Shown here in pieces: positions 39,801 through 53,236 of a DNA stretch of 64,000 nucleotides (position 1 is its first letter; each line of letters starts with the position of its first letter). The stretch comes from Peromyscus leucopus (taxonomy: Eukaryota; Chordata; Mammalia; Rodentia; Cricetidae): contig NC_051070.1 in NCBI RefSeq assembly GCF_004664715.2, forward strand, positions 44,650,456 through 44,714,455, read 5' to 3'. Below the pieces are notes generated by a model. It ran no database searches, was not told the origin of the DNA, and worked only from the letters and a program-made list of their open reading frames with translations. The position numbers and the translations under genes are program-made.

Positions 39801-42800
39801 TATGTGAAGTATTTACCACATTCATGCCAAGATGACATATTTAGGAATGGTGTTAGTCAGAAAGTACCAGATGAGACGTTTGACTATCCTCCGGATATTG
39901 AAACCCTTTTTGGAAGTATGTTTATTTTAAGCTGTCTTCTTGGCTCTTACTTTCTTGGGCTCTTACTTTCTGATATTTACCTCATCACTGCCTGTTTTCA
40001 GGTTTTTGGTGTCTGTAAGGCAGGGTTTGGGGCTTGGTGTGGCGCTCTACCTAACCCGTTGGTGGGAACGAGTGGGATCCCTTTTCCCTTCTAGATATTT
40101 GCCGCACCGTCATTTGATGACAAGATTCTGGAAGTTGTTGCCGTGTTTGACAGTGTGCAGATGGCGGTCTCAAGGGTCATCAAACTTCAGCATCACCGCA
40201 TAGCACAGGTGGGTTTCCAGAGCAAGGCGCACTCTGTGTCCTGGGTCATGGAGCGTAGGAGGAAGTGGTCCCAGATGACTACTGTACAGATAAACTGTAA
40301 AGAACTCCTCTCACTGCACAGATAAACTGTAAAGCACCTCCTCTCACTGCACAGATAAACTGTAAAGCACCTCCTCTCACTGCACAGATAAACTGTAAAG
40401 CACCTCCTCTCACTGCACACATAAACTGTAAAGCACCTCCTCTCACTGCACACATAAACTGTAAAGCACCTCCTCTCACTGCACACATAAACTGTAAAGC
40501 ACCGCCTCTCACTGCACAGATAAACTGTAAAGCACCGCCTCTCACTGCACACATAAACTGTAAAGCACCTCCTCTCACTGCACACATAAACTGTAAAGCA
40601 CTGCCTCTCACTGCACACATAAACTGTAAAGCACTGCCTCTCACTGCACACATAAACTGTAAAGCACTGCCTCTCACTGCACACATAAACTGTAAAGCAC
40701 CTCCTCTCACTGCACAGATAAACTGTAAAGCACCGCCTCTCACTGCACAGATGAACTGTAAAGCACCTCCTCTCACTGCACACATAAACTGTAAAGCACC
40801 GCCTCTCACTGCACACATAAACTGTAAAGCACTGCCTCTCACTGCACACATAAACTGTAAAGCACTCCTCTCACTGCACACATAAACTGTAAAGCACTGC
40901 CTCTCACTGCACACATAAACTGTAAAGCACCGCCTCTCACTGCACACATAAACTGTAAAGCACCTGCCTCTCACTGCACACATAAACTGTAAAGCACCTC
41001 CTCTCACTGCACACATAAACTGTAAAGCATCACAAAATAAAGCACTCTCTCACTGCACACATAAACTGTAAAAGCACAAAAAAACACTCTCACTGCAAAA
41101 AAAAAAAAAAAAAAAAAAAAAAAAGACAATAAACTGTAAAGCACTCCTCTCACTGCACACATAAACTGTAAAGCACGCCTCTCACTGCACACATAAACTG
41201 TAAAGCACCTCCTCTCACTGCACACATAAACTGTAAAGCACTGCCTCTCACTGCACACATAAACTGTAAAGCACTGCCTCTCACTGCACACATAAACTGT
41301 AAAGCACTGCCTCTCACTGCACACATAAACTGTAAAGCACTGCCTCTCACTGCACACATAAACTGTAAAGCACTGCCTCTCACTGCACAATAACTGTAAA
41401 GCACGCTCTCACTGCACACATAAACTGTAAAGCACTGCCTCTCACTGCACACATAAACTGTAAAGCACTGCCTCTCACTGCACACATAAACTGTAAAGCA
41501 CTGCCTCTCACTGCACAGATGAACTGTAAAGCACTGCCTCTCACTGCACACATAAACTGTAAAGCACCGCCTCTCACTGCACACATAAACTGTAAAGCAC
41601 CGCCTCTCACTGCACACATAAACTGTAAAGCACTGCCTCTCACTGCACACATAAACTGTAAAGCACTGCCTCTCACTGCACACATAAACTGTAAAGCACC
41701 CTCTCACTGCACAATAAACTGTAAAGCAAAAAAAAAAACTCTCACTGCACAATAAACTGTAAAAAAAAAAAAAAGCACTGCCTCTCACTGCACACATAAA
41801 CTGTAAAGCACCGCCTCTCACTGCACACATAAACTGTAAAGCACCGCCTCTCACTGCACACATAAACTGTAAAGCACTGCCTCTCACTGCACACATAAAC
41901 TGTAAAGCACCTCCTCTCACTGCACACATAAACTGTAAAGCACTGCCTCTCACTGCACACATAAACTGTAAAGCACGCCTCTCACTGCACACATAAACTG
42001 TAAAGCACTGCCTCTCACTGCACACATAAACTGTAAAGCACCGCCTCTCACTGCACACATAAACTGTAAAGCACTGCCTCTCACTGCACACATAAACTGT
42101 AAAGCACCGCCTCTCACTGCACAAAACAAACACCCCCACCACACATAAACTGTAAAGCACTGCCTCTCACTGCACAGATGAACTGTAAAGCACTGCCTCT
42201 CACTGCACACATAAACTGTAAAGCACTGCCTCTCACTGCACAGATGAACTGTAAAGCACTGCCTCTCACTGCACAATAACTGTAAAGCACTCCTCTCACT
42301 GCACACATAAACTGTAAAGCACTGTCTCTCACTGCACAGATGAACTGTAAAGCACTGCCTCTCACTGCACACATGAACTGAAAAGCACTGCCTCTCACTG
42401 CACACATAAACTGGAAAGCACGGCCTCTCACTGCACACATAAACTGTAAAGCACTGTCCTATTAATGTCACTGTTTCACTGCAACGGTAAAGGGTAACGT
42501 TCTGTTCCACAGAGACTCTCAGGCTGATCTGGATTCTCACATGACATATTGGCTTTATTTCAGTGCCGTACGGTCAAGATCACTATATTTGGTGATGAGG
42601 GAGTCCCGGTGCAGGTGGATGGTGAAGCGTGGGTTCAGCCTCCAGGGATCATCAAAATTGTGCACAAAAACAGAGCTCAGATGCTAACCAGAGACAGAGT
42701 ACGTGACAGTCTTTTCACTCTAACCTTTAATTGTGTGTACCTTGGGGCAAGTGTTGTGCATATGAGTTCAGCGCCAACACAGGTCGGGCGGGGGTAGCGT

Positions 42801-43418
42801 ATCTCCAGGGAGCTGGAGTTAGGAGGGATCGTGATCCATCTAGTGTGAGTTCTGGGTCCTCTGCAAGAGTTGTATGTGCCCTTAACCATTGAGCCATCTT
42901 TCTGTCCTCCAAATATTTTATTACATTCTTTTTGAAAGTTGAAAGTTACAAAAAAAAAAAAAAGAAAACATTGAAAGGAATTTAAATTATCTCTTAAATA
43001 TGCCATTTAGCACATTTGCAACATTTAGCTCATTGTACTTTTAAGTAAGTATAAGCAAAGGTTTACTCATTTTTATTTTAAATTAAATACTTTATCTTTT
43101 ACAATTTGTAGGTTCACCGAGCAATTAAGCAGAAAGTACACAGAACTCTAATTCTGTTCCTATGTATTTCTTTCCTCTACCCCAGAACACATAAATTCCT
43201 ACTGTTGATATTTTGCACTGGCGGCACAGTTTTTACAGTTGGTAATCTGATAACACATTGGTTGTTAACTGCCAGACGTGGTGGCACTCACCTTTAATTC
43301 CAGCATGTGGCAGGCAGAGACAGGTCGGCCTCTGTTAGTTCAAGGCAGCCAGCCCAGCCTGCATATTCAGTTCCAGGCCAGCCAGAGCTATACAATGAGA
43401 CCGTCTCAAACACACACA

Positions 43419-43492
<74 letters not shown>

Positions 43493-43498
43493 AGAGAC

Positions 43499-43552
<54 letters not shown>

Positions 43553-46500
43553 TTAGTTAGCTGTGTCAGTCTCTGAGCTCTAACTCACCCATTCCTTGCA
43601 ATCCTGGGTTCGAACAGGCCTTTGAAAGCACTCTCAAGTCTTGGGAAGACAAGCAGAAGTGTGACTCCAGTAAGCCAGTTCTCCGAACCAACCTGTACAT
43701 CCATCCCGCCGTGGACCTGGCCACAGAAGAGTTGTCGCAGATGCGCCTCTGCTCCCAGGCTGCAGAGGAACTCATTACGAGGTGAAGTGCTCCGGCGGGA
43801 GCTTTGCCTGGGAGAACTCCGATCTTAGCCGGTTCTGTTTTCCTCTTGAAGGTCGTTTTTTGCTGCTTGGGGTGTTACTAAGGGATGTGTTCGCTTATTT
43901 CATTAGCTGCCTCCTGTGGGCCTCAGCCATGTTTCATCCCTTTACCAGCAGGTCTTCCACACATGCTCTCTGCAATCTATATCTTACATAGCTTGGGAAA
44001 TGATGGTGAATTTGCCTTGCCACACAGGGCAGTTTTTATTAATATTTCTGTACTAGCTACTCACGTGTTGCCCCACTCACTGTGGGTGGATGTTGGAAGA
44101 AGTCAGAACATGAACCATGTTCCCACAAGGGTCACGAGACCGAATAAACAGTTGTAGCATCACCTCTAGCAACACACACCAAGATTGAGAGACCACACGT
44201 AAGTTATCTTTCTAGACAGAAAGGGAAGAGATCTTTAAAAAAAATGAGTTTGATGAATGTAAAAGATAAAAATTGACTAGGTGGTGGTGGTGCACACCCT
44301 TATTCCCAGCACTCGGGACGCAGAGGCAGGTGGATCTCTGTGAGTTTGAGGCCAGCCTGGTCTACAGATCGAGTCCCAGGACAGCCAGGGCTCCACAGAG
44401 AGAAACCTTGTCTTGAAAAAAACAAAACCAACAAACGAAAGATAGAAAAATCACTACAGCAGCGCTCTTCAGAGTGGAAGAGAGGCTGCGACCAGATCCT
44501 TGACTCCTCCTCACCTAACATAGCCTCCAAGTGGGAGTGACGAATTCTCAGCCTGCCACTTAGTGGCTCTGTACACATACTCAGTCTCTGCGAGTCTCCG
44601 TGTCTTCATCTGCAGACTTGAGAAGACTTATCATCATAGGCTGTGAACAGTAAATTCCATAATACATATAAAAACAGTTAGCATATAGACGATAAATACG
44701 GTGAAGTTGTCCCTTGGTGTATTGCGTTGGCAATTTCCACACTGGGGTGTAATTGATGGAGCGCACCAGCTTAGTGTGTGCAGGGCCCTCGGCTCAACCC
44801 AGCCCCGCAGTAAACCAGCAGGCAAGTGGATGTCCTAGAGACTTGAAAGCCACACTGCGTTTGTGGCCTTTCTCACTTGCCAGCACTGCTGTCGCCAGGC
44901 AAGGGAGACTCTTCAAAAGGCTGGCCTTCAGCAATGCCCTAAATTGTTCGTCTCATTTTTACCCTTAGGATTTGTGATGCAGCCACGATTCACTGTCTCC
45001 TGGAGCAGGAACTGGCGCATGCAGTCAATGCATGCTCACACGCCCTCAACAAAGCCAACCCACGCTTCCCGGAGGTGAGGACTTGATGGTAAATTCTCTT
45101 TCCACAGATTCCATTGGTATTTCAACTACTGTAAAATACTGTGGAGATCCTCTCTGTGAAAGACGGCAGTATCCTTCTGTTGCTGTGATTAAAATGCTAA
45201 TCAAAAGCACTTTGAGAAAGAAAGAGTTTATTTGACGTACAGGTCTCCATGACAGTCCATCTTCCTGTTAGCTTAGTAACTCAGGCAGGAACCTGGAGGC
45301 AGGAGCCGAAGCAGAAACCATGGAGGAACTCTGCTTACTGGCTTGCTTCTCGGGTTCACCTTTAGCTGCCTTATACCTCCAAGGACCACCTTCCCCCAGG
45401 TGGCACTGACCCCCGTGGGCTGGGCCCCCCACAGCAATCATTTATTAGTTTAAATATTAAGGCAACTCACGTAGTTAAAAGGGAGGTTTATTTTGTGGGG
45501 TAACTTACAAGTGAAGGGATAGGTTACAGGGTCTGGGGAAGACGTAGCGCAGTCCAGCGGTGTTCTCTGGAGAACTCTGCTCGGTCTACCTCCAGCGTCC
45601 AGGATGCAGGAACCAAGAGAGCTGGCCCATCCGGATTTCGGGTCTTCAGGGGTCCTCTCTCAGCTCCGCCTTATAGGCGTGACCGTTACAGAAGCCTCAA
45701 TGGGGGTGGCACTTCCAGGTCAAAGCTGGACCGGCTACCCACTACAATCATCCATCAAGAAAATGCTCCAGCAGACTAGCCTACAGGCAGGTCTGATGGA
45801 AGCATTTTCGCAATGGAGGTTTGCTCTTCTCAGAAGACTGTAGCGTGTGTCAAGTTGACAAACAACCAGCACAGGTTCTTCATGAGTTTCACAAGAAGCG
45901 TAGGGTAAATTTGTGGCCACAAATTTTGTTGGCCTGTTCCTGCACATTTTTTTTTTTTTTTTGTAATTTCTGCTCTTAAATTTCCTTCTATTTCACTTTT
46001 AATCACTTGACATCCCCTTTCAAGTCTTTCTACTGTTTTATTACATTTCATTCACTCACTCATTCATTCATTCATTCATTCATTCATTCATTCATTCATC
46101 TGGAGATGGAGGGCAGCCACAGAACACATGGAGATAAGAAGACAGCTTGCAAGAGCTTGTTCTTTATTTCCACCATGTGGGTTCTGGGGGCTGAACTGAG
46201 TCAGCAGGCTGCGTGGCGAGCACCTTTACTTGCTGAGTCATCTCACGGGCTGACGTCTTCTACCTGCGGTCATCTTTCCTTCTTCCTCTTCCTTTACCCT
46301 CTTCCCCCGCATCTTAGACAAAAGCAAACCTCGAACTGACCACATGCGCTTGGCTGGAGAGGCTCAGTCATTTCTCGGTTGCGCTCTGACACTGAGCTTC
46401 GCTTTTTTGCCGAATTGGGAGTCGATGCTTCCGTAGTTTTCAGCGTAGGTGTTGATAATGGAGTGGACACAATGTAACTCCTGGAGTGTGACCTGCTATA

Positions 46501-49500
46501 CAGCCGGGTAGTCTAGGGAACGCTGATACCATCATTTTATTCTTTTAATTCTTCATTTGAAACTACCCAAACTAATGTTCAACTACATAGTATTACTGAT
46601 GATTAAAGTTCAAAAGTCAATGTATTTGGAACTACAAAGTGAAAAGAGAACTGCAGTGAGCCCTTGAAACAACATGCAGGGGTAAGGGACTCCGCCTTCT
46701 CTGCACAGTAGAAAAATCTGCTGTATAACCTTTGATTCTCCCACAGCCTGACTACTATAATTGTCTGCTGGTGACCGGTGATGTTAAAAGTCACTTAACA
46801 CATTTTAAACGATTTCACTTATTTGTATTTTATGTGTTTGCATTATATATTATGTGGATTTATTTTAGTTTAATGTATGAGTTGGCCTGACTATGTATGT
46901 CTGTGCACCATTTGTATGCAGTACCCTTGGAGGCCAGATGAGGGCATCAGATCCCCTGGGACTGGAATTACAGATGATTGTGAGCTGCCTGCCATGTGGG
47001 TGCTGGAAATTGAAGCTGGGTCCTCTGGAAGAGCCGCCAGTGTCCTTAACTACTGAGCTACCTCTCTAGCCCCTTCATGTATATTTTATATATTGCGTAT
47101 GGTGAAAGATACTCAAGATTCATGGGAGAACACTTTCGCTGTAACACATAGTTTCCTGGATAACTGGTCAGGCAGCGATAAGCTGTGTCATGTGGAATTT
47201 TAAGCGGATGCCATCAGTACGTGAGCTCACCACTAGGGCAACAGAAAGCAGCCGAAATGGTCCCACTAGTAAAATCCGTTCTGCGGTTCATTTCACCAAG
47301 TTATGATTTCATAGTGCCCTTTACGTTTGTCTACACTTTCCTTAACTGAGATGGAGTCCTCATTTAACATGGAAATACATGCCCTTGTCACTCTTTTTTC
47401 CAGAGTCTTACGCGAGATACCGCCACCGGAAATAGCCATCAATGTCAAGGCGCTCTATAATGAAACCGAGTCTTTGCTGGTTGGCAGGGTTCCTTTGGTA
47501 AGGAGAAGAAACGGCTTCTACCTGTTCTGGTTTCCCTCTTTGCCTGTGATACGCTGTGACCCAAAGCAAATTAGAGAGGAAAGGGATCGTTTCATCTTAC
47601 AACTCCCAGGTCATAGTCCATCACTGAAGGACATCAGGGCAGGATCCTGGAGGCAGGAGATGAAACAGAGACCATGGAGGAACATGGCTTGCTTCCATGC
47701 TCAAGTTCAACTGTCTTTGTCTTACAGCCCAGACCAGCTGTCTGGGGATGGTACTGCCTACTGTGGGCTTAGCCCTCCTCTGTTAATTAGCAATTAAGAA
47801 AATGCCCCCACAGACATGTCAGAGGCCCGTCTGATGAAGGAAATTCCTCACTTGAGGTTCCTTTTTCCCATGTGACTCTAGGCTTGTATCAGTTGACACC
47901 TGAAGCTTAACTGTGACATAAAAACCTGAGCCTTGCTTCATTAGTGAGCGTGTGCTGAGCAGACCTCTGACCTCCATTCTTGACCTCCCTTTTGCCTTCT
48001 CGAAGCAATGCTATACTAATTCAGGCCGCCATGTTCTCACGCCACTCCTCTCTCCCTGGACAGCTTTGAGAGATTTAAGCTGGATTAGGTAGAGTAGACG
48101 TTCTTTAGCTATTCGCACATGCACGCATTTAGGCAAAATTGCAGTTTCATTCTCCCAGTGAATATTGGGAATATGAATTGGCATGGTCTTCCAAATTTGC
48201 TCTGTAAACATTGTGTTTCAAGCACTGTCTCTGTTTTAACTCATTTGGCCCTGGAAATCAAGTATAAGAAAGTGTGAATGTGGCTAAAGTCCACAGGCCC
48301 GGAGCATAAGTACAGACCAACCCGTTCTGTAAAAACATGTGAGTGGCTTTTGACTATTCTAGCATTGACTCTTGTCACCACCTGTGGCTGGACTGTGGCA
48401 TTAGGCATGTGGGAGGCCCAGCACATTAGTTGTCTTCCCCTTCCTTGCATCCCTTTGAATGATCCCAAAGAATTTCTTTCCATAGTAGTTTCATCTGTTT
48501 GGGCAAATATAAGCCTAAATAAAATTATAAAAGTCATTGATGTCATAGTACTTGAAGCGGTGGGATGGGGAATTAGACTTCCTGCTGGGTCGTGGCTGTG
48601 GTCCAGCAACATGCTGCCACTGGAGCCTCCTTTCTGCTTCAGAAACCCCGAGGCTTCCTTCGGGCCAGTGCTCTTTGCCACCTCCTAAGGAACTGAAACA
48701 CAGCTTCCCAGGCCGCAGGGTGGCTGTCACCACGCCTGCTATATAGAAGTCGTAGGAAGAAGCGTTGGCTACGTGTTGGTAAGATCAGTGGAGGCTCCTT
48801 CTTGGCTATCATTGACACACTTTTGTTAACCAGAATCTTCTATTGCTCTTTCCAAAATAAGCCTATCAGAAATCCCGTGGGCTATGATTAAGGTCCCAAT
48901 TTTTAAATGGAGAAGGGCTTTTGTGTGTCACTTGAAAGACTTTTAAGGTCATTTATGATAAGAAATAGAAGAGTAACTTTGTCCTTTACACCAAAATACC
49001 TCCTTTGCTCTAATTTATTATATTTAGTGATTATATTAAAATATAAGAACATCCCCCTTCATTTCTAATTCTTTTTGATTCTCAAATGTTGATGCTTGAT
49101 TTGAAATCTTCCCGGTATATTTTGCCCAATATATAAGGGCATACTCTTAACAATAAGAGGTATGACAATAAAGAATTTATAGTATTTGAGAACAGCTAAA
49201 GTTTATTTTTCATTTTACAGAACAAATGTGAAAAACCATCTAATACAGTAGGGTGGAAAAAATCTTATTTTATTAACTACTGGGAGATACTTGCAGTATC
49301 ACAGAGAATCAACAACAAAAAGATGCTTATATAATAAGCCATAAGGATAATCTCAGAACTCTTCTTTCTAATATTCTGAGAACATCAGTGTAGATACTGT
49401 GGAATTTTTAAATGGTCTCTAAAGGTATTGGTTAGCAGAGAGATTGCTCAGAAATGTTCTAGTCACATGGTGCCATTTCTAACACAGAGGAAACTAAGGT

Positions 49501-52500
49501 GTCCAATGTCAGTACCCTTCCTAACTTCGCATAGTTAGTAACCAAGCCATGACCAGAATCTCATCTTCTGCATTCCAGTTCTATGAATTGTAATAACTGC
49601 CTTAAGTAAGTTATTATGAAATAACAAATGACAATTATATCCTCTTTAAAATATCTACATCCTGTTCCAGATTACCAGCCCCTGGGCTTTTGGCTTAATC
49701 CTGATTTTTGTAATAGTTCATCAAAAATTTTTCTGAGATTCTTTTTTCCCTTAAACTTGCTCTTTTGATTTTCTAGATTTTTTGTGTGTGTGTGTGATGT
49801 GCTTTTTATATGACAGGTATTTGATGAGTTTTTAAAACTGTTATTTGTTCATGGACCAAAGTCTCTAAGTCAGAAGAATTTTTGACCCAGGTATGACAGG
49901 TCACAGAGAATGTGCTTGGAAGCAGTGAAGGAGGAAGTCCCAATGGAGAAGGGAAGGATATCACATCCCAGAAACACCAAAAGCAGTACTTCCGGTGGGG
50001 GGTGGGGGTGGATTTCCTCAGCTGCACCAGTTATGTGTGTCAGCTTCGGGATCAGACTTAGAAGGAAAGCTGCCAGCTTATGATCAGAGGGAAGGATGCT
50101 CAGAGTAACCTTGTTGTTCCGTGAAGTTGGTCGCTGAATCTCTCTCTGTTTCGATTTCTCCCCCTGCCGGTGACTAGCAGTTGGAGTCTCCCCACGAAGA
50201 GCGGGTATCCAGTGCCCTACACTCTGTGGAGGTGGAGCTGCAGAAGTTAACGGAGATCCCCTGGCTTTATTATATCCTCCGCTCCAATGAGGACGAGGTA
50301 CGGGAAACTCAGCCCATTGACGAATGTGGACCGTGCGACTTTAGAGTTTGGACTTAAGAAGAGACATTTCAGGGAAATGAATTTTGAGTACTACTTTGAA
50401 ATGTTTTTGTTGTTAAGAGAGAAAGGGCCTTTTTGTGAACATGGGCATTTAGTAGAGTGGTACATGTTGAGTATTCAGAACCCAGTGGTGCTGGCTGGTT
50501 CTGTGTTCACTAGACACAAGCTAGAGTTGTTTGAGAAAAGGGAACCTCAATTGAGAAAAAGCCCCTACCAGGGTTGGGTTGTGGGGAAGCCTATAGGGCA
50601 TTTTTCTAATTAGTGATTGATGGGCTGGTGTTCCTGGATTCTATAAGAAAACAGGCTGAGCAAGCCATGGGGAGCAAGCCAGTAAGCAGCCCTCCTTCCT
50701 GGCCTCTGCATCAGCTCCTGCCTCCTGGTTCCTGCCCTGCTTGACTTCCTGTTCTGACTTCCCTCAGAGATGGACTGTGATATGGAAGAGTAAGCTGAAA
50801 TATAACCCTTTCCTTCCCAGGTGATTTTCAGTCATGGTGTGTTCTTCACAGCAATAGAAAACCCTAATTAGGACACCGTTCCTTATCTCCATTAATGGAA
50901 TGGTGTTTTCTCCCCATAACCTCCTAAAATAGTGATTTTTTTTTCTTGATTTGAACAGGAGCCTCCTATGGACTGCACCAAAAGAAACAGCAGAAGCACA
51001 GTCTTTCGTATCGTGCCCAAGTTTAAAAAGGAAAAGGCTCAGAAACCGAAATCAAGTTCACAGCCCGGTAGGTGGTCCCGTGGCGGGGGGAAAAATAACT
51101 CACTGAAAAGGTATCGGTGAGGGGATGGGGGGAGTGTGCTAGGATTAGGTAGCGGCGGCGAGCACTGCCCAGCACTGTCAATTCTCTAAATATCATTGAA
51201 TTGTACACTTCAAAATGGTTAAAATGGTACATGGAACCATACAAGTCATACCATACCCAACGTGTCGTTGTTGATGAGAATGTGTGGTTATACATGACTG
51301 AGAGGACGAGGGGGTCACCAGCCTCTTTTGGTTCTGTCCAGTTGGGTCAGTGTGTCCATTCAAAGAGGTCTCTCTCTTCTCAACAGCTGCTTCAGGCATC
51401 AGTGTATAACTGTGTTTTCTTCTCAGAGTTAAATAGCCAAATCGCTTTGATAAGGGGAACATAGACATTTTCTTTTACTCTGCTTGCTAACTGTCTTTTT
51501 TCACTGAAGTTACAAATCCTCTTTTTCCCTGGTTTTAAGGACAGTACTCCACCTTTTGATAACACAGGTGCACGTCTCCTCCACACCCTGCGACTTTCCT
51601 GGTTCCCCTCCCTCCAAGTTGAATTTGATGCTCTCTGTGCTAATACCTTGGGACTTCTGGGTCTAGATCTGCCTTTCGCAATGAAATAGCTTTATAAATT
51701 TCTAGAAGAATTTCATTGATTCTTCTGGGTTAGTCCGATGGTCTTTATAAAAAGTGGTGTAAAACCTTACATCTATAAGGAGAGTTATTAGATGTGTGTA
51801 AAAACCAAACACAGTAAAAAAAAAAATAGGGTTTTATTATGCTAACTCATCATCTTGAATAAAAGATTTGAAAGAATGATATCCATACTGAAAAGTAGAA
51901 TAATTCAACTAGTCTTGGATAGCAGTCTAAACAGGTTTTAGATGACGTTAAAGCGATCTCTAGCCATTTATTGTTGGAATTGTCCATGACAGTACAGTCA
52001 ATAGAGGCCAACACTTGAAGTCAGCAAGACCCAAGCAGAAAAGTGTGTAAAACCAAGTAGCCCAGATCAGATTCTAATGAACATTTATAGCTCGCTTCTA
52101 ACTAAACATTTCTTTCACTTGTGGCCTTAAGGCATCAGAGCTCATGATGGTTTTTGCATCATGGATTCTAATGGCGCAAAGTTAATGCCCTAATGCGCGC
52201 TGTGTAGTTTACATGAGAAGCTGGACTACAGCTGGAGGCGTAGGTGTGCACATCTGGCGCACATCTTTGTATGGTCAAATCCTCCTCGCGTCCGTTGGCA
52301 GTCTATAACCTGCATGGGGCGGGGGGCATTGTGAAGAACCACTGCACCACCCGCCCTTGGCTAGTGCTGCTGCTGTCTGTCTGTCTTGCATCTTCTATGG
52401 CCGACCCGTGCTTTGTAATGCGTTGCGCATGTAGAAATTAAGGGGGTTTTGCTCTTAACTTTGGTAGTTCAGAATTGGGGCACAGAGGAAGTTGCTGCTT

Positions 52501-53205
52501 GGCTGGATCTGCTCAATTTGGGAGAGTACAAAGAAATCTTCATCCGTCATGACATCAGAGGGGCGGAACTTTTGCATCTGGAAAGACGAGATCTTAAGGT
52601 ATACTTTTTTTTTTTTTTTTTTTGAGCTTTGGTTTTGACCATTTCTTGCAACATAGACTCTTTCCTCCCGTGTGTCCTCTGTCACGTGCTTTCAGCTTGG
52701 CTTGTGTTACGCAAATGTTCAGTCATCTCACCCATTCGTTGTTTGTGCTCTGACTTTCCTTGTGTGCTTTTCCAGTGAGAACATCAGCAGTGTTTTCCTG
52801 TCAGAGCCTTTCTCTGACTGACTCTCATAGCTGAAGCCCAGCATGCACCTGATAACTTCTCTCTGTAGCCACTGGTGTGGCTGTTACTGCCCTAATGTTT
52901 CCAAGTGCGACCTGTTTCTACCATCTCATTGTGTTGGGGCTGCATGGATGGTGATGGCTATTGTTGGAAAAGACTAAAAATGAATTGAATATAAGGTTAA
53001 CTAAAAATCAATGTAAAATACCAGTAAGAAAGTCTTTCTAGTCTATGAAAGTACATTTGAGACAGCAGTGATAATTTAGAGTCCTGGGATTTTGTTCTGT
53101 TTCTAAGCTGGACTTTAGAGGTCACATGAATAACTGGACCAGTAAATAAAAACTCCCTTTCCATGACACATAGTTGATGTCTTATTAGTCTCAAAAAGAA
53201 GTAAC

Positions 53206-53236
<31 letters not shown>

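Larger units (their letters stand above)
38014..40094 (+). other. Intron P-Q
   Basis: 38014-39121 unique, with a C-run near 38651; then a B2/B3 split by an LTR; 39640-40094 unique. Confidence 0.7.
43782..44968 (+). other. Intron S-T
   Basis: One B1 and a doubtful ID remnant; otherwise nothing recognised. Confidence 0.7.
45075..47403 (+). other. Intron T-U
   Basis: Nested LTRs, a tRNA SINE with (ATTC)n and a B2/B3; 46255-46860 and 47075-47403 unique. Confidence 0.7.

Noticed and set aside
40283..42455. Regularly spaced repeats resembling a CRISPR array
   Set aside because: Units are contiguous with no unique spacers, and the context is a mammalian intron.
40193..42540. Long minus-strand open frames (up to 336 codons) with an 11-residue Cys-rich repeat, [11 protein letters not shown]
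   Set aside because: They arise only because the minisatellite unit is 33 bp and lacks stops in some frames. Several minus-strand frames are open over the same units, units vary at random sites, and A-runs break them. No promoter or start context is seen.
47404..47410. Alternative acceptor that would restore the exon U frame
   Set aside because: Only AG at 47402-47403 and 47404-47405 are available. Starting after either gives a frame that stops within the exon; an in-frame start would need an AG ending at 47401 or 47404.
52448..52467. U12-type intron before the SAM exon (ctcttaac close to the acceptor)
   Set aside because: The donor of that intron is gtaggt, not the ATATCC-type U12 donor, so it is a U2 intron with a nearby branch-like motif.
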